A stretch of DNA of 64,000 bases, taken from JAJXWB01 sp964634325. GTDB lineage: Bacteria > Pseudomonadota > Alphaproteobacteria > Rhizobiales > Beijerinckiaceae. Below the pieces are notes generated by a model. It saw only the letters and a program-made list of their open reading frames with translations, was not told the origin of the DNA and searched no databases. Both the position numbers and the translations under genes were made by a program. The stretch is from positions 62,001 through 126,000 of the forward strand of contig CAZWJF010000010.1 of NCBI GenBank assembly GCA_964634325.1, written 5' to 3'. Of this stretch, positions 42,593 through 51,929 are shown piece after piece (the first letter of the stretch is position 1; each line of letters opens with the position of its first letter).

Positions 42593-43894
42593 ATGCAAGA
42601 CGATTCGCCGAACAGATCCTGGCTCGCCCATTTGCGCGAGGACCGCCGCTACGCCGCGATGACGGCGCTCGGGTTCTCCATGGGCATTCCCTATCTGCTG
42701 GTTTATTCGACGCAGTCGGCGTGGCTGTCGGAGGCGGGCGTTCCGCTGCATACGATCGGCCTGCTCGCCGAACTGACGATCGCCTACAAGTTCAAGTTCA
42801 TCTGGGCGCCCTTTCTCGACAAATACGACCCTCCCGCGCTCGCCGGCCTCCTCGGGCGCCGGCGCGCCTGGATCGTCGTGTCGCAGATCGCGATCATCCT
42901 CGCGCTGATCGGCGTCGCCTTCGGCGATCCCGCGCATGTCATCTGGTGGACAGTCGCGTTCTCTCTGGCGCTCGGTTTCGCCGGTGCGACGCAGGACGTC
43001 ACCATCGACGGCTGGCGCATCGTGGCGGCGCCGGCGCACAAGCAATCCATGATGACCGCCTTCATGGAGGCGGGCTATCGCGTCGGCACGCTGGCGGCTG
43101 GCGCGGGCGCTCTGATCGTCGCGGACAAATTCGGCTGGCGCGCCGCCTATCTCTGCATGGCCGCTCTCATCTCGGTGGGCTCGGTCGCCGCTTTCGTCGC
43201 GCCTGAGCCCGAATCCGATCTGCATGCAAAGCACGAGCATCCGGGCTTCGTCGCCACGGTCATCGCCCCGATCAAGGAACTCGTCACGCGGCTCGGGCCA
43301 TGGGCCATCCCGATCCTGCTGCTGATCGCCGGCTTTCGCATGCCTGGCTATCTGACGAGCGCCATGGCGATGCCCTTGTTCAAGAGCCTGCACATTTCCG
43401 ACACCGAAATCGCCACCGTCACGAAACTGTTCGGCTTCTGGATCGCGCTCGGCGGCACGTTCTTCGCGACCTTCGTCGTCCGCAAGCTGGGACTCATGAC
43501 GACATTGCTGATCGGCACGATCGCGGGCTCCGCCTCGCACCTGTCGCTCGCCTGGCTCGCTGCGGAAGGACAGAGCGACTACCTCGCCTTCGTGATCGCC
43601 GTCAGCATCGAGGGCTTCGCCTACGCCTTCGCGCAGGTCGTGCTCATCACCTACATGTCGGAATTGTCGTCGACCGAACTGGCCGCCAGCCAATACGCGC
43701 TGCTGACTTCGCTCTGCGCGCTGCCCGGCAGCTTTCTCGCCGGCGCTTCGGGCTTCATTGTCGAGCGCGTCGGCTTCGAACATTTCTTCATCGGCACGTC
43801 GCTGATCGGCATACCCGTGGCGCTGCTCGCCTATATCGTCTGGCGCAGACATTCGCCGCCGACGACCGCCGCCGAGCCGGCGACCGTAGAATAG
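42593..43894 (+). CDS. ampG: AmpG-like muropeptide MFS transporter
   Basis: A 433-residue major facilitator protein with 12 helices, of the AmpG group that imports anhydromuropeptides for cell-wall recycling. Family-typical features are the N-terminal GFSMGIPYLLVYSTQSAWL, KFKFIWAPFLDKYDPP, LGRRRAWIVVSQ, and GATQDVTIDGWRIV. Neither ampC nor ampR is nearby, so a link to beta-lactam resistance cannot be drawn. It converges with the LysE-type exporter. Confidence 0.87.
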   Translation: MQDDSPNRSWLAHLREDRRYAAMTALGFSMGIPYLLVYSTQSAWLSEAGVPLHTIGLLAELTIAYKFKFIWAPFLDKYDPPALAGLLGRRRAWIVVSQIAIILALIGVAFGDPAHVIWWTVAFSLALGFAGATQDVTIDGWRIVAAPAHKQSMMTAFMEAGYRVGTLAAGAGALIVADKFGWRAAYLCMAALISVGSVAAFVAPEPESDLHAKHEHPGFVATVIAPIKELVTRLGPWAIPILLLIAGFRMPGYLTSAMAMPLFKSLHISDTEIATVTKLFGFWIALGGTFFATFVVRKLGLMTTLLIGTIAGSASHLSLAWLAAEGQSDYLAFVIAVSIEGFAYAFAQVVLITYMSELSSTELAASQYALLTSLCALPGSFLAGASGFIVERVGFEHFFIGTSLIGIPVALLAYIVWRRHSPPTTAAEPATVE

Positions 43895-43904
43895 ATCGCA
43901 ACGA

Positions 43905-44519
43905 TCAGGATCGCGCGACGATCGCCGCAGCAGCGCCCGCCATCACCCCGCCGGTCGCGCGATTGAGCAGCCGGACGCGCGACGGGTGCGACACGAAGCG
44001 GCCGGCGCGCGCGGCGAGCGTGGCGTAGGCGAACATCGTCGAACCCAGGACGACGGCGATGCAGGCGAGCAGTTCGACGAAAGCGATGCGGCCGATTCCG
44101 CCGACGTCGATCACGCTCGGCAGGATCGCCAGGAAGAACACCATCACCTTGGGATTGCCGAGCGTCAGCGACAATCCGCCGAGGACGGCGCGCAACCCCT
44201 CGCCGCGCGTGGCGGCGGGCGCTTCTGCATTCTCGACGGGCGCAGTCCACAATTTCCACGCGAGATAGGCGAGGTAGGCCGCGCCGGCATAACGGATGAC
44301 GACGAACAGACCTTCCATGTTCTGCGCCAGCGTCGACAGGCCGAGCACGACGCAGGCGAGCCAGACCATGTCGCCGAGTACGACGCCGGCGATGAAGGGC
44401 GCAGCGCCCCGTACTCCGCTGCGCGCCGCGCGCGCGACAATGGCCGCAACCGCGGGCCCCGGCGTGACGACGGCGAGCGCGTAGACCGACAGGAACAGGG
44501 CGAGCGAAGCGAGACTCAT
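43905..44519 (-). CDS. LysE family amino acid exporter
   Basis: A 204-residue inner membrane protein with six helices, of the LysE/RhtB export family. The N-terminal VVTPGPAVAAIVARAARSG and the second motif AYLAYLAWKLW are characteristic, and LGNPKVMVFFLAILPSVI is the conserved mid-section. The substrate is unknown. It overlaps the meaB stop by 4 bp (its ATG lies in ATGA), so it is coupled to meaB, though no functional link is known. Confidence 0.93.
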   Translation of the reverse strand: MSLASLALFLSVYALAVVTPGPAVAAIVARAARSGVRGAAPFIAGVVLGDMVWLACVVLGLSTLAQNMEGLFVVIRYAGAAYLAYLAWKLWTAPVENAEAPAATRGEGLRAVLGGLSLTLGNPKVMVFFLAILPSVIDVGGIGRIAFVELLACIAVVLGSTMFAYATLAARAGRFVSHPSRVRLLNRATGGVMAGAAAAIVARS

Positions 44520-45466
44520 GCGTCCGCCCTCGCAAGAGCCGCCGCGAGCCGGGCCGCGATTGCGCGCTCGCGCCCGAATGGGCCGGCGGCGTCAATCCGA
44601 AGCCGCTTCGTCGCGGCCACGCCTTCGGTTCCGAAACGCGCGCGAACGCTTTCCGCGACCCAGGTGTCTTCCTGCGTGCGGCGACGCGCCGCCAGCCGCT
44701 TGTCGCCGAGATGCGCGCGATGGGCGTCGATCGCAGCATGAAGGTCGCCAAGGCCGGCGCCGGTCGGCGCCGCGACGAGCACGACCGGCGGAACCCATTC
44801 GTCGTCGCGATTGAACAGCGTCAGCGCGCCTTCCACTTCCGAGCGCGCGCGTTTGGCGACCTCGCCCATATCCGCTTTCGTCACGACGACGATGTCCGGC
44901 AGCTCCATCACGCCGGCCTTCATGAATTGCAGGCTGTCGCCCGAGCCCGGCTGCACGCACAGCACGACCGTGTCAGCGGCGAAGGAGATGTCGGCTTCCG
45001 ACTGGCCGATGCCGACGCTCTCGACCAGAACGCGGTCGAAGATCGCGCGCATCAGAGCGACCGCAGCGACGGTATCGTCGGACAGGCCGCCGAGCCGGTC
45101 GCGCGCGGCCATCGAACGCACGTACACTCCCTTGTCTTCGGGATCGGTCGAAAGCCGCGCGCGGTCGCCGAGCAACGCTCCGCCCGTGGCCCGCGACGAG
45201 GGGTCGACGGCGATCACGCCGACAGTTTCATTTTTCCCGCGCCAGTCGCGGATCAGCGCATTGGTCAATGTCGACTTGCCGACGCCGGGCGGCCCGGTAA
45301 GCCCGGCGACATGCGCCTTCGGATCGGCGGCGGCCGTATCGAGCAAGGCGGCGAGCGCTTCCGTGCCGCGAGCGGTTTCGATCAGCGCCAGCGCCCGGGC
45401 CAGAGCGCGCTTGCCGTCCGTGCGGAGTGCGGCGAGGGAAGGGAAGGGGGGCGGTCGATGGCTCAT
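44516..45466 (-). CDS. meaB: Methylmalonyl-CoA mutase-associated GTPase
   Basis: G-protein chaperone that protects and reloads methylmalonyl-CoA mutase with adenosylcobalamin (MeaB/ArgK group). The 316-residue protein has the P-loop GPPGVGKST at residues 58-66, AVDPSSRATGGALLGDRARL, VESVGIGQSE and the specificity motif VVTKADMG. Its mutase partners are not in the window, so the related ethylmalonyl- or isobutyryl-CoA mutase could equally be served. It is downstream of the small membrane protein and coupled to the LysE gene. Confidence 0.94.
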   Translation of the reverse strand: MSHRPPPFPSLAALRTDGKRALARALALIETARGTEALAALLDTAAADPKAHVAGLTGPPGVGKSTLTNALIRDWRGKNETVGVIAVDPSSRATGGALLGDRARLSTDPEDKGVYVRSMAARDRLGGLSDDTVAAVALMRAIFDRVLVESVGIGQSEADISFAADTVVLCVQPGSGDSLQFMKAGVMELPDIVVVTKADMGEVAKRARSEVEGALTLFNRDDEWVPPVVLVAAPTGAGLGDLHAAIDAHRAHLGDKRLAARRRTQEDTWVAESVRARFGTEGVAATKRLRIDAAGPFGRERAIAARLAAALARADA

Positions 45467-45488
45467 CGCAGATGGTTTATCAGGCGCA

Positions 45489-45926
45489 TCAGCGGGGCGC
45501 CAAAGCGTGCGCCAACCTGTCCGGCTCGTCCGTGCCGAGCCGGACCCGACGCCCGTCGCGCAACACGACCTGCACGGCGTCGAGCCCTCCGACGTTGTAG
45601 AGCCAGCCGTAGGGCGTCAGGTGGATGCCGAGCCCATACCACCAGGGATTGCGCACAGGCGTCGCAATCACGATATCGGCGAGCGCAACGCTCTTGCGCC
45701 AGACGCCAAGACCAAAGCGCCAGCGCAGTTCCTGATCGTCGACCTCGATCGTCAGAGACGAAAACAGGACGCCGAGGATCGTAAACAGGATCACGAGGGG
45801 CAGCAGCAAGAGCATCGCGCGATGGTCGCGCGCGGCCGGCCCGAGCAAGAGCAGGAAGGGCGCCGGCGCGACCACGAGCAGGCGCATGAGCCAGCCTGTC
45901 TGCGTATGCGAGTAGAAAGCGCGCAT
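45489..45926 (-). CDS. Small membrane protein with PH-like domain
   Basis: A 145-residue protein with two hydrophobic helices (about residues 12-28 and 38-57) followed by a beta-rich cytoplasmic part (TIEVDDQELRWRFG, then VWRKSVALADIVIATPV and VQVVLRDGRRVRLGTDEP) that resembles bacterial PH-like domains. Such proteins are common and uncharacterised. It lies between ppdK and meaB on the same strand with short gaps (23 and 22 bp), so the three genes may be co-transcribed. Confidence 0.78.
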   Translation of the reverse strand: MRAFYSHTQTGWLMRLLVVAPAPFLLLLGPAARDHRAMLLLLPLVILFTILGVLFSSLTIEVDDQELRWRFGLGVWRKSVALADIVIATPVRNPWWYGLGIHLTPYGWLYNVGGLDAVQVVLRDGRRVRLGTDEPDRLAHALAPR

Positions 45927-45949
45927 GCGCCCTCCTGCGGCGCGCCGGC

Positions 45950-48628
45950 CTAGGCCTGGCTCGCCGCCTTGACGTGGAGCGCCGCTTGCGCGGCGGCCAG
46001 CCGCGCGATCGGCACGCGATAGGGCGAGCAGGACACATAGTCGAGCCCCGCGCTTTCGCAGAAGGCGATCGAAGCGGGATCGCCGCCATGCTCGCCGCAG
46101 ATCCCCAGCTTCATGCCGGGCCGCGTCTTGCGGCCGCGTTCGGCGGCGATCTTGACGAGTTCGCCGACGCCTTCCTGATCGATCGTGACGAAAGGATCGG
46201 TCGGCAGGATGCCCTTGGCCGTATACGGCCCGAGGAACGAGGCGGCGTCGTCGCGCGAAATGCCGAGCGTCGTCTGCGTCAGATCATTGGTGCCGAACGA
46301 GAAGAACTCGGCGCTTTCGGCGATGTCGCCTGCGCGCAACGCCGCACGCGGCAATTCGATCATCGTGCCGACGGTGTAGGGAATGGTCACGCCCGTTTCC
46401 TTGGCCACCGTCTCGGCCATGGCGACGATGCGCGCCTTGATCAGATCCAGCTCGGCCTTGGTCATGACGAGCGGCACCATCACTTCCGGATGCACGATCT
46501 TGCCCGTCTGTTTCGACGCCTCGACCGCGCCCTCGAAGATCGCGCGCGCCTGCATTTCCGCGATTTCCGGATAGGCGATGGCGATGCGTACGCCGCGGAA
46601 TCCGAGCATCGGATTGAACTCGTGCAATTCCTGCGCGCGCGCCTTCAGTTTCGCGGCGTCCGCGCCCATGCTCTGCGCGACTTCCGCGATTTCCTCGTCC
46701 GTATGCGGCAGGAACTCGTGCAGCGGCGGATCGAGCAGACGGATCGTCACGGGCAGGCCGTGCATGATCTCGAACAGCGCTGCGAAATCGCCGCGCTGCA
46801 TCGGCAGAAGCTTTTCAAGCGCGGCGCGACGACCTTTCTCGTCGTCGGCGAGGATCATCTCGCGCACGGCGACGATGCGGTCGCCCTCGAAGAACATGTG
46901 CTCTGTGCGGCACAATCCGATGCCCTCTGCGCCGAACTGGCGCGCCGTGCGCGCATCCGCCGGCGTGTCGGCGTTGGTGCGCACCTTCAGATGCCGGACG
47001 GCGTCGGCCCATTCCATCAAGACGGCGAAGTCGCCAGAGAGCTCGGGTTGCAGCATGTTGACCGCGCCGTCGATCACCTGGCCGGCGGAGCCGTCGATGG
47101 TGACGATGTCGCCCTTCTTGAACACCTTCGGTCCGACGCGCATCGTGCCGGCGGCGTAGTCGACGCGCAGAGAGCCGGCGCCGGACACGCAGGGCTTGCC
47201 CATGCCGCGCGCCACGACCGCCGCGTGCGACGTCATGCCGCCGCGCGTGGTCAGAATGCCTTCTGCGGCGTGCATGCCGTGGATGTCTTCCGGGCTCGTC
47301 TCGACGCGCACCAGAATGACCTTGTGGCCGGCCGCCTTGAGTTGTTCGGCCTCGTCCGAATTGAACACGATCTCGCCGCAGGCGGCGCCGGGCGAGGCCG
47401 GCAGACCGGTCGCCACGATCTTGCGTTCGGCCTTCGGGTCGATCGTGGGATGCAGCAGTTGGTCGAGCGAGGCCGGTTCGACGCGCGCGATGGCCTCCTC
47501 GCGCGTGATGAGTCCCTCGTTGGCCATTTCGATCGCGATGTGCAGGGCGGCCTTGGCGGTGCGCTTGCCGTTTCGGGTCTGCAGCATCCAAAGCTTGCCG
47601 CGCTCGACGGTGAATTCGAGGTCCTGCATGTCGCGATAATGCGTCTCGAGGAGTCTCGTGAAGCGCGAAAATTCCTGGAACACCTCCGGCAGGGCCGTCT
47701 CCATCGACGGCTTGTCGGATTTCGCGGCGATCCGCGCGGCTTCCGTGATGTTTTGCGGCGTACGGATGCCGGCCACCACGTCTTCGCCCTGCGCGTTGAT
47801 CAGGAACTCGCCGTAGAGCTCCTTCACGCCGGTCGAGGGATTGCGCGTGAAGGCGACGCCTGTGGCCGAACTGTCGCCCATGTTGCCGAACACCATGGCC
47901 TGCACGTTGACGGCTGTGCCCCAGCTCTCGGGAATATCGTGAAGCCGGCGATAGGTGTTCGCGCGCTGGTTCATCCAGGACGAGAACACCGCGCCGATCG
48001 CGCCCCAAAGCTGCTCGCGCGGGTCCTGCGGGAACGGCTTGCCGCTCTCCCGCTCAACGATCTTCTTGTACTCGCCGATCACATGCCGCCAGTCGTCGGC
48101 GGACAGATCCGTGTCGAGCGAGAGTCCCTTGCTTTCCTTGTAGAACTCCAGCGCGTCCTCGAAATTGTGATGATCGAGGTCGAGCACCACGTTCGAATAC
48201 ATCTGGATGAAGCGGCGATAGGAGTCGAAAGCGAAGCGCTCGTTGCCCGCGCCCTCCGCCAGGGCGCCGACGGTGGCGTCGTTGAGGCCGAGATTGAGCA
48301 CCGTGTCCATCATGCCGGGCATCGAGGCGCGCGCGCCGGACCGCACCGAGACGAGCAGGGGATTGGTCTGGTTGCCGAATTCGCGGCCGGTCAGCTTGCC
48401 GACATGGGCCAGCGCTGCGTCCACCTGCGCGACGAGCTCCGCCGGGTAGGAGCGCTCGTGCGCGTAGAAATAGGTGCAGACCTCGGTCGTGATCGTGAAG
48501 CCGGGAGGGACTGGCAGGCCGAGATTGGCCATTTCGGCGAGGTTGGCGCCCTTGCCGCCCAGCAGATTCTTCATGCCGCTCTCGCCTTCGGCTTTGCCGT
48601 CGCCAAAGGTGTAGACCCATTTCGTCAT
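45950..48628 (-). CDS. ppdK: Pyruvate, phosphate dikinase
   Basis: Interconverts pyruvate, ATP and phosphate with phosphoenolpyruvate, AMP and pyrophosphate, supporting gluconeogenesis or serving in glycolysis. The 892-residue protein has the N-terminal ATP-grasp part starting MTKWVYTFGDGKAEG and LLGGKGANLAEM, the swivelling phosphohistidine domain with GGMTSHAAVVARGMG (catalytic His at about residue 467), and the C-terminal PEP barrel with CRTEHMFFEGDR and the catalytic cysteine region LGICGEHGGDP. Full length, nothing missing. Confidence 0.98.
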   Translation of the reverse strand: MTKWVYTFGDGKAEGESGMKNLLGGKGANLAEMANLGLPVPPGFTITTEVCTYFYAHERSYPAELVAQVDAALAHVGKLTGREFGNQTNPLLVSVRSGARASMPGMMDTVLNLGLNDATVGALAEGAGNERFAFDSYRRFIQMYSNVVLDLDHHNFEDALEFYKESKGLSLDTDLSADDWRHVIGEYKKIVERESGKPFPQDPREQLWGAIGAVFSSWMNQRANTYRRLHDIPESWGTAVNVQAMVFGNMGDSSATGVAFTRNPSTGVKELYGEFLINAQGEDVVAGIRTPQNITEAARIAAKSDKPSMETALPEVFQEFSRFTRLLETHYRDMQDLEFTVERGKLWMLQTRNGKRTAKAALHIAIEMANEGLITREEAIARVEPASLDQLLHPTIDPKAERKIVATGLPASPGAACGEIVFNSDEAEQLKAAGHKVILVRVETSPEDIHGMHAAEGILTTRGGMTSHAAVVARGMGKPCVSGAGSLRVDYAAGTMRVGPKVFKKGDIVTIDGSAGQVIDGAVNMLQPELSGDFAVLMEWADAVRHLKVRTNADTPADARTARQFGAEGIGLCRTEHMFFEGDRIVAVREMILADDEKGRRAALEKLLPMQRGDFAALFEIMHGLPVTIRLLDPPLHEFLPHTDEEIAEVAQSMGADAAKLKARAQELHEFNPMLGFRGVRIAIAYPEIAEMQARAIFEGAVEASKQTGKIVHPEVMVPLVMTKAELDLIKARIVAMAETVAKETGVTIPYTVGTMIELPRAALRAGDIAESAEFFSFGTNDLTQTTLGISRDDAASFLGPYTAKGILPTDPFVTIDQEGVGELVKIAAERGRKTRPGMKLGICGEHGGDPASIAFCESAGLDYVSCSPYRVPIARLAAAQAALHVKAASQA

Positions 48629-48723
48629 GTGAGACCGCCTTCAGGTGTAAGGGCGCAGCCCTCGAATCGAGGAGGCGCGCCGGAATCGCGCGCGAAAATC
48701 CCGCATTTCTATTGGAGCAAAGA

Positions 48724-48747
48724 GCGCCCGCAATCAATTGCGGGCGC
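48724..48747 (-). terminator. Terminator-like hairpin after the HdeD-like gene
   Basis: An 11-bp perfect stem, GCGCCCGCAAT and ATTGCGGGCGC, with a nominal two-base loop, lies 11 bases past the minus-strand stop of the HdeD-like gene. On that strand it is followed by TCTTTG, a weak T-rich tail. It separates this gene from the ppdK promoter region. Confidence 0.65.
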
Positions 48748-48757
48748 GCAAACGGGT

Positions 48758-49336
48758 TTACAGGGACTTGAGCCGCATGCCGAACGCAATCCAGCTGATT
48801 CCGTAAAAAGTTAGGTCAATTCCGAGCAGTGTTCCAAGCACGAAGAGACCGGAGGCCGGCCAGCTGGCCAAAATCATCGCGCCAAGCAGCGCCGTGATCG
48901 CGCCGGCGAAGCCAAGCAACGCCTTATGGCCGGCCGGTAGCCGGAAAGCTGCGACAATCCGCGCCGCGCCCGTCACGACGAGCGCCGCGCCGAGCAGCAG
49001 CGTATACGCGGCCGCTGCGACCAGAGGCTGGGCCAGCGCGAAGGCGCCCGCGACGACATAGAACAGCCCGAGCAGGATCAGGGCGGCCGTCCAGCCCCAG
49101 CTTCTGGCGCTGAGGCCGAGGCCGATTTCCGCGCCGCCGACCAGGATCATCGCGATCCCGATCATGTAGACGGAGGCGATCGTGCCGACGACGACCAGAT
49201 AGCCGAGCGTCGCGACGCCCAAGGCCGCTGTCAGCGCTCCGAAAGCGACGAACCACCCCCATTTGTGGCGCAGGCGAACGATCGCCTCTCCGAGGCTGTG
49301 CTGGCGGGATTGGGCGGGGGGCGCCGGATCTGGCAT
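48758..49336 (-). CDS. HdeD-family (DUF308) membrane protein
   Basis: A 192-residue inner membrane protein with six helices in three pairs, of the HdeD/DUF308 family linked to acid resistance in E. coli; its function elsewhere is unknown. The start at 49336 (MPDPAPPAQ) gives a short cytoplasmic N-terminus. Repeated helix-pair motifs such as GIAMILVGGAEIGLGL and LLLGAALVVTGAARIVAAF are typical. A very long antisense frame through dxs runs into it but is not expected to be translated. It is divergent from dxs. Confidence 0.82.
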   Translation of the reverse strand: MPDPAPPAQSRQHSLGEAIVRLRHKWGWFVAFGALTAALGVATLGYLVVVGTIASVYMIGIAMILVGGAEIGLGLSARSWGWTAALILLGLFYVVAGAFALAQPLVAAAAYTLLLGAALVVTGAARIVAAFRLPAGHKALLGFAGAITALLGAMILASWPASGLFVLGTLLGIDLTFYGISWIAFGMRLKSL

Positions 49337-49546
49337 CGCGCGTCTCCGGGTTCGAATATGCGGACAATATAGCGCAAGCAGCGCTATCGGCGTGAATTTA
49401 ATGGCAAAGTCCAAGCTTTTGGCGCTGGAGCCCGCGCATTGCAGCGCCATATTGATCTGGTGTAAACGGAACCTTCGGTCACGCGTAGCCCGACGTCGGC
49501 GCGCGGCCGTCCGAAGACGACGCGATTTCCGGGCTATGGGACTGTT

Positions 49547-51463
49547 GTGACGAACTCGAAGACACCTCTGCTCGATCAGATCAACACGCCGGAAGACCTG
49601 CGTACGCTTCCCGAGCACGACATGCGTCAGGTCGCCGACGAATTGCGCGCCGAGACGATCGACGCCGTTTCCGTGACCGGCGGCCATCTCGGCGCGGGCC
49701 TCGGCGTTGTGGAGCTGACCGTCGCGCTCCATCGCGTTTTTGATACGCCGCGCGACCGCCTGATCTGGGATGTCGGCCACCAGGCCTATCCGCACAAGAT
49801 CCTGACCGGCCGCCGGGACCGCATCCGCACCCTGCGCAAGGGCGGCGGGCTCTCCGGCTTTACGAAGCGATCCGAGAGCGAATACGACCCCTTCGGCGCC
49901 GCCCATTCCTCGACGTCGATCTCCGCCGGTCTCGGCATGGCCGTGGCGCGCGACCTGTCGCACGGCCGCAACAACGTCATCGCCGTCATCGGCGACGGCT
50001 CGATGTCCGCCGGCATGGCCTACGAGGCCATGAACAACGCGGGCGCGCGCAAGGAGCGGCTGATCGTCATCCTCAACGACAACGACATGTCGATCGCGCC
50101 GCCGGTCGGCGCCATGTCGGCTTACCTCGCCCGTCTGGCGTCGGGTCGCTACGTGTCGATCCGCGAGACGGTCAAGCAGATCGCCAGCCACTTGCCGCGG
50201 GCGCTCTACGAGCGCGCCAAGAAGGCCGAAGAGTTCGGCCGCGGCTTCGTCACCGGCGGCACTTTGTTCGAGGAGCTCGGCTTCTATTACGTCGGTCCCA
50301 TCGACGGTCACAATCTCGACCATCTCCTGCCTGTGCTGAAGAATGTGCGCGACATGCAGACCGGCCCGGTTCTGGTCCATGTCGTCACGCAGAAGGGCAA
50401 GGGCTACGCGCCGGCCGAGGCGTCCGCCGACAAGTATCATGGCGTCAACAAGTTCGACGTCGTCACCGGCGCGCAGGTCAAGCCGAAGGCCAATGCGCCT
50501 GCCTACACCAAGGTTTTCGCCGAGAGCCTGATCGCCGAAGCCCGCCGTGACGACAAGATCGTGGCGATCACGGCGGCTATGCCGTCGGGCACCGGGCTCG
50601 ACCTGTTCGGCAAGGCTTTTCCCGACCGCACCTTCGACGTCGGCATCGCCGAGCAGCACGCCGTGACCTTCGCGGCGGGCCTGGCGACGGAAGGCTACAA
50701 GCCCTTCTGCGCGATCTACTCGACCTTCCTGCAGCGCGGCTACGACCAGGTGTGCCACGACGTGGACTTGCAGAAGCTGCCTGTGCGCTTCGCCATGGAC
50801 CGCGCCGGCCTCGTCGGCGCCGACGGTCCGACCCACGCGGGCGCCTTCGATCTCGCCTATCTCGGCTGCTTGCCCAATATGGCGATCATGGCGGCGGCGG
50901 ACGAGGCGGAACTCGTGCATATGGTGGCGACCGCGGCCGCCTATGACGAAGGCCCGATCGCTTTCCGATATCCGCGCGGCGAGGGCGTCGGCGTCGAGAT
51001 GCCGGCGCGCGGCGAAGTCCTCGAAATCGGCAAGGGTCGCATCCTGCGCGAAGGGTCGAAGATCGCGATTTTCTCGCTCGGCACGCGCTTGGCCGATGCG
51101 CTGGTCGCCGCCGAGGACCTGTCCGCACGCGGGTTCTCGACGACGGTCGCTGACGCGCGCTTCGCCAAACCGATCGATCGCGCGCTGCTGCGCCGGCTGG
51201 CCGCCAACCACGAGGTGCTGATCACCGTCGAGGAGGGCTCGATCGGCGGTTTCGGCGCCCATGTGCTGCATCTTCTGGCCGAGGACGGCCTGCTCGACCG
51301 CGGCCTCAAGGTGCGCACGATGACCCTGCCGGACGCCTATATCGACCACGACTCGCCCGAAAAGATGTACGCGGCGGCCGGTCTCGACTCCAGGGGTATC
51401 GTCGCCAAAGCGCTCGCCGCGCTCGGCGACGAAAAAGGCGCTGCGCGCGTCCTGATCGCGTGA
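49547..51463 (+). CDS. dxs: 1-deoxy-D-xylulose-5-phosphate synthase
   Basis: Condenses pyruvate with glyceraldehyde 3-phosphate using thiamine diphosphate, the first step of the methylerythritol phosphate pathway. The 638-residue protein starts at a GTG. Visible signatures are SVTGGHLGAGLGVVELTVALH, DVGHQAYPHKILTGRR, the cofactor motif GDGSMSAGMAYEAMNN, and the transketolase-like DVGIAEQHAVTFAAGLA with the C-terminal EEGSIGGFGAHV. It shares the pathway with ispH at 19.2 kb. The HIT gene follows after 28 bp. Confidence 0.97.
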   Translation: MTNSKTPLLDQINTPEDLRTLPEHDMRQVADELRAETIDAVSVTGGHLGAGLGVVELTVALHRVFDTPRDRLIWDVGHQAYPHKILTGRRDRIRTLRKGGGLSGFTKRSESEYDPFGAAHSSTSISAGLGMAVARDLSHGRNNVIAVIGDGSMSAGMAYEAMNNAGARKERLIVILNDNDMSIAPPVGAMSAYLARLASGRYVSIRETVKQIASHLPRALYERAKKAEEFGRGFVTGGTLFEELGFYYVGPIDGHNLDHLLPVLKNVRDMQTGPVLVHVVTQKGKGYAPAEASADKYHGVNKFDVVTGAQVKPKANAPAYTKVFAESLIAEARRDDKIVAITAAMPSGTGLDLFGKAFPDRTFDVGIAEQHAVTFAAGLATEGYKPFCAIYSTFLQRGYDQVCHDVDLQKLPVRFAMDRAGLVGADGPTHAGAFDLAYLGCLPNMAIMAAADEAELVHMVATAAAYDEGPIAFRYPRGEGVGVEMPARGEVLEIGKGRILREGSKIAIFSLGTRLADALVAAEDLSARGFSTTVADARFAKPIDRALLRRLAANHEVLITVEEGSIGGFGAHVLHLLAEDGLLDRGLKVRTMTLPDAYIDHDSPEKMYAAAGLDSRGIVAKALAALGDEKGAARVLIA

Positions 51464-51491
51464 CGGGCTGCCCCGGAGCGAGGGGAGTTCC

Positions 51492-51920
51492 ATGCAGAAC
51501 TGCTTGTTTTGTGCGATCGCGCGCGGCGAAATTCCATCCCATCGCGTGTGCGAGACGGACGATCTCGTCGCCTTTCTCGACATTCATCCGATCCGGCCGG
51601 GCCACACCCTGATCGTGCCGCGCGCGCATCACGAATATTTCGACGATATGCCGGAGAAACTTGCCGGCGACATTGTCGCGCTCGGCCAGAAACTCGCCCG
51701 CGCCGTGAAGTCCATCTACGGCGTCGAGCGCGCCGGTTTCGCCTTCATGGGCTTCGACATTGCGCATGCGCACGCCCATGTGCTGCCCGTATTCGAGCGC
51801 GACGACATCACGTCGCGCCGCGCCATCGCCGAAGAGAAGATCACCTTCCGTCCTCCGCCGCGCGCCGAGGACAAGGAACTGGCGGCGACGGCGGCGGCGC
51901 TGAGCGCTGCGCTTGGCTGA
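51492..51920 (+). CDS. HIT family hydrolase
   Basis: A 142-residue histidine-triad protein that hydrolyses or transfers nucleotide phosphoramidates or dinucleotides. The N-terminus CLFCAIARGEIPSH is the family zinc/cysteine region, and the triad HAHAHVLPVF is intact at about residues 95-104. The natural substrate is unknown. It starts 28 bp after dxs with a ggggag site and is followed after 9 bp by tlyA. Confidence 0.95.
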   Translation: MQNCLFCAIARGEIPSHRVCETDDLVAFLDIHPIRPGHTLIVPRAHHEYFDDMPEKLAGDIVALGQKLARAVKSIYGVERAGFAFMGFDIAHAHAHVLPVFERDDITSRRAIAEEKITFRPPPRAEDKELAATAAALSAALG

Positions 51921-51929
51921 TTGCGCGCC

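Noticed and set aside
45974..48814. A 946-codon plus-strand frame opposite ppdK
   Set aside because: It is the mirror of the complete ppdK gene and has a histidine/arginine-rich composition typical of shadow frames in GC-rich genomes.
49337..51583. Minus-strand frame of about 700 codons opposite dxs, fused upstream of the HdeD-like protein
   Set aside because: Only the part from 49336 downward has membrane-protein sequence matching a family. The upstream extension is antisense to dxs and carries no domain.
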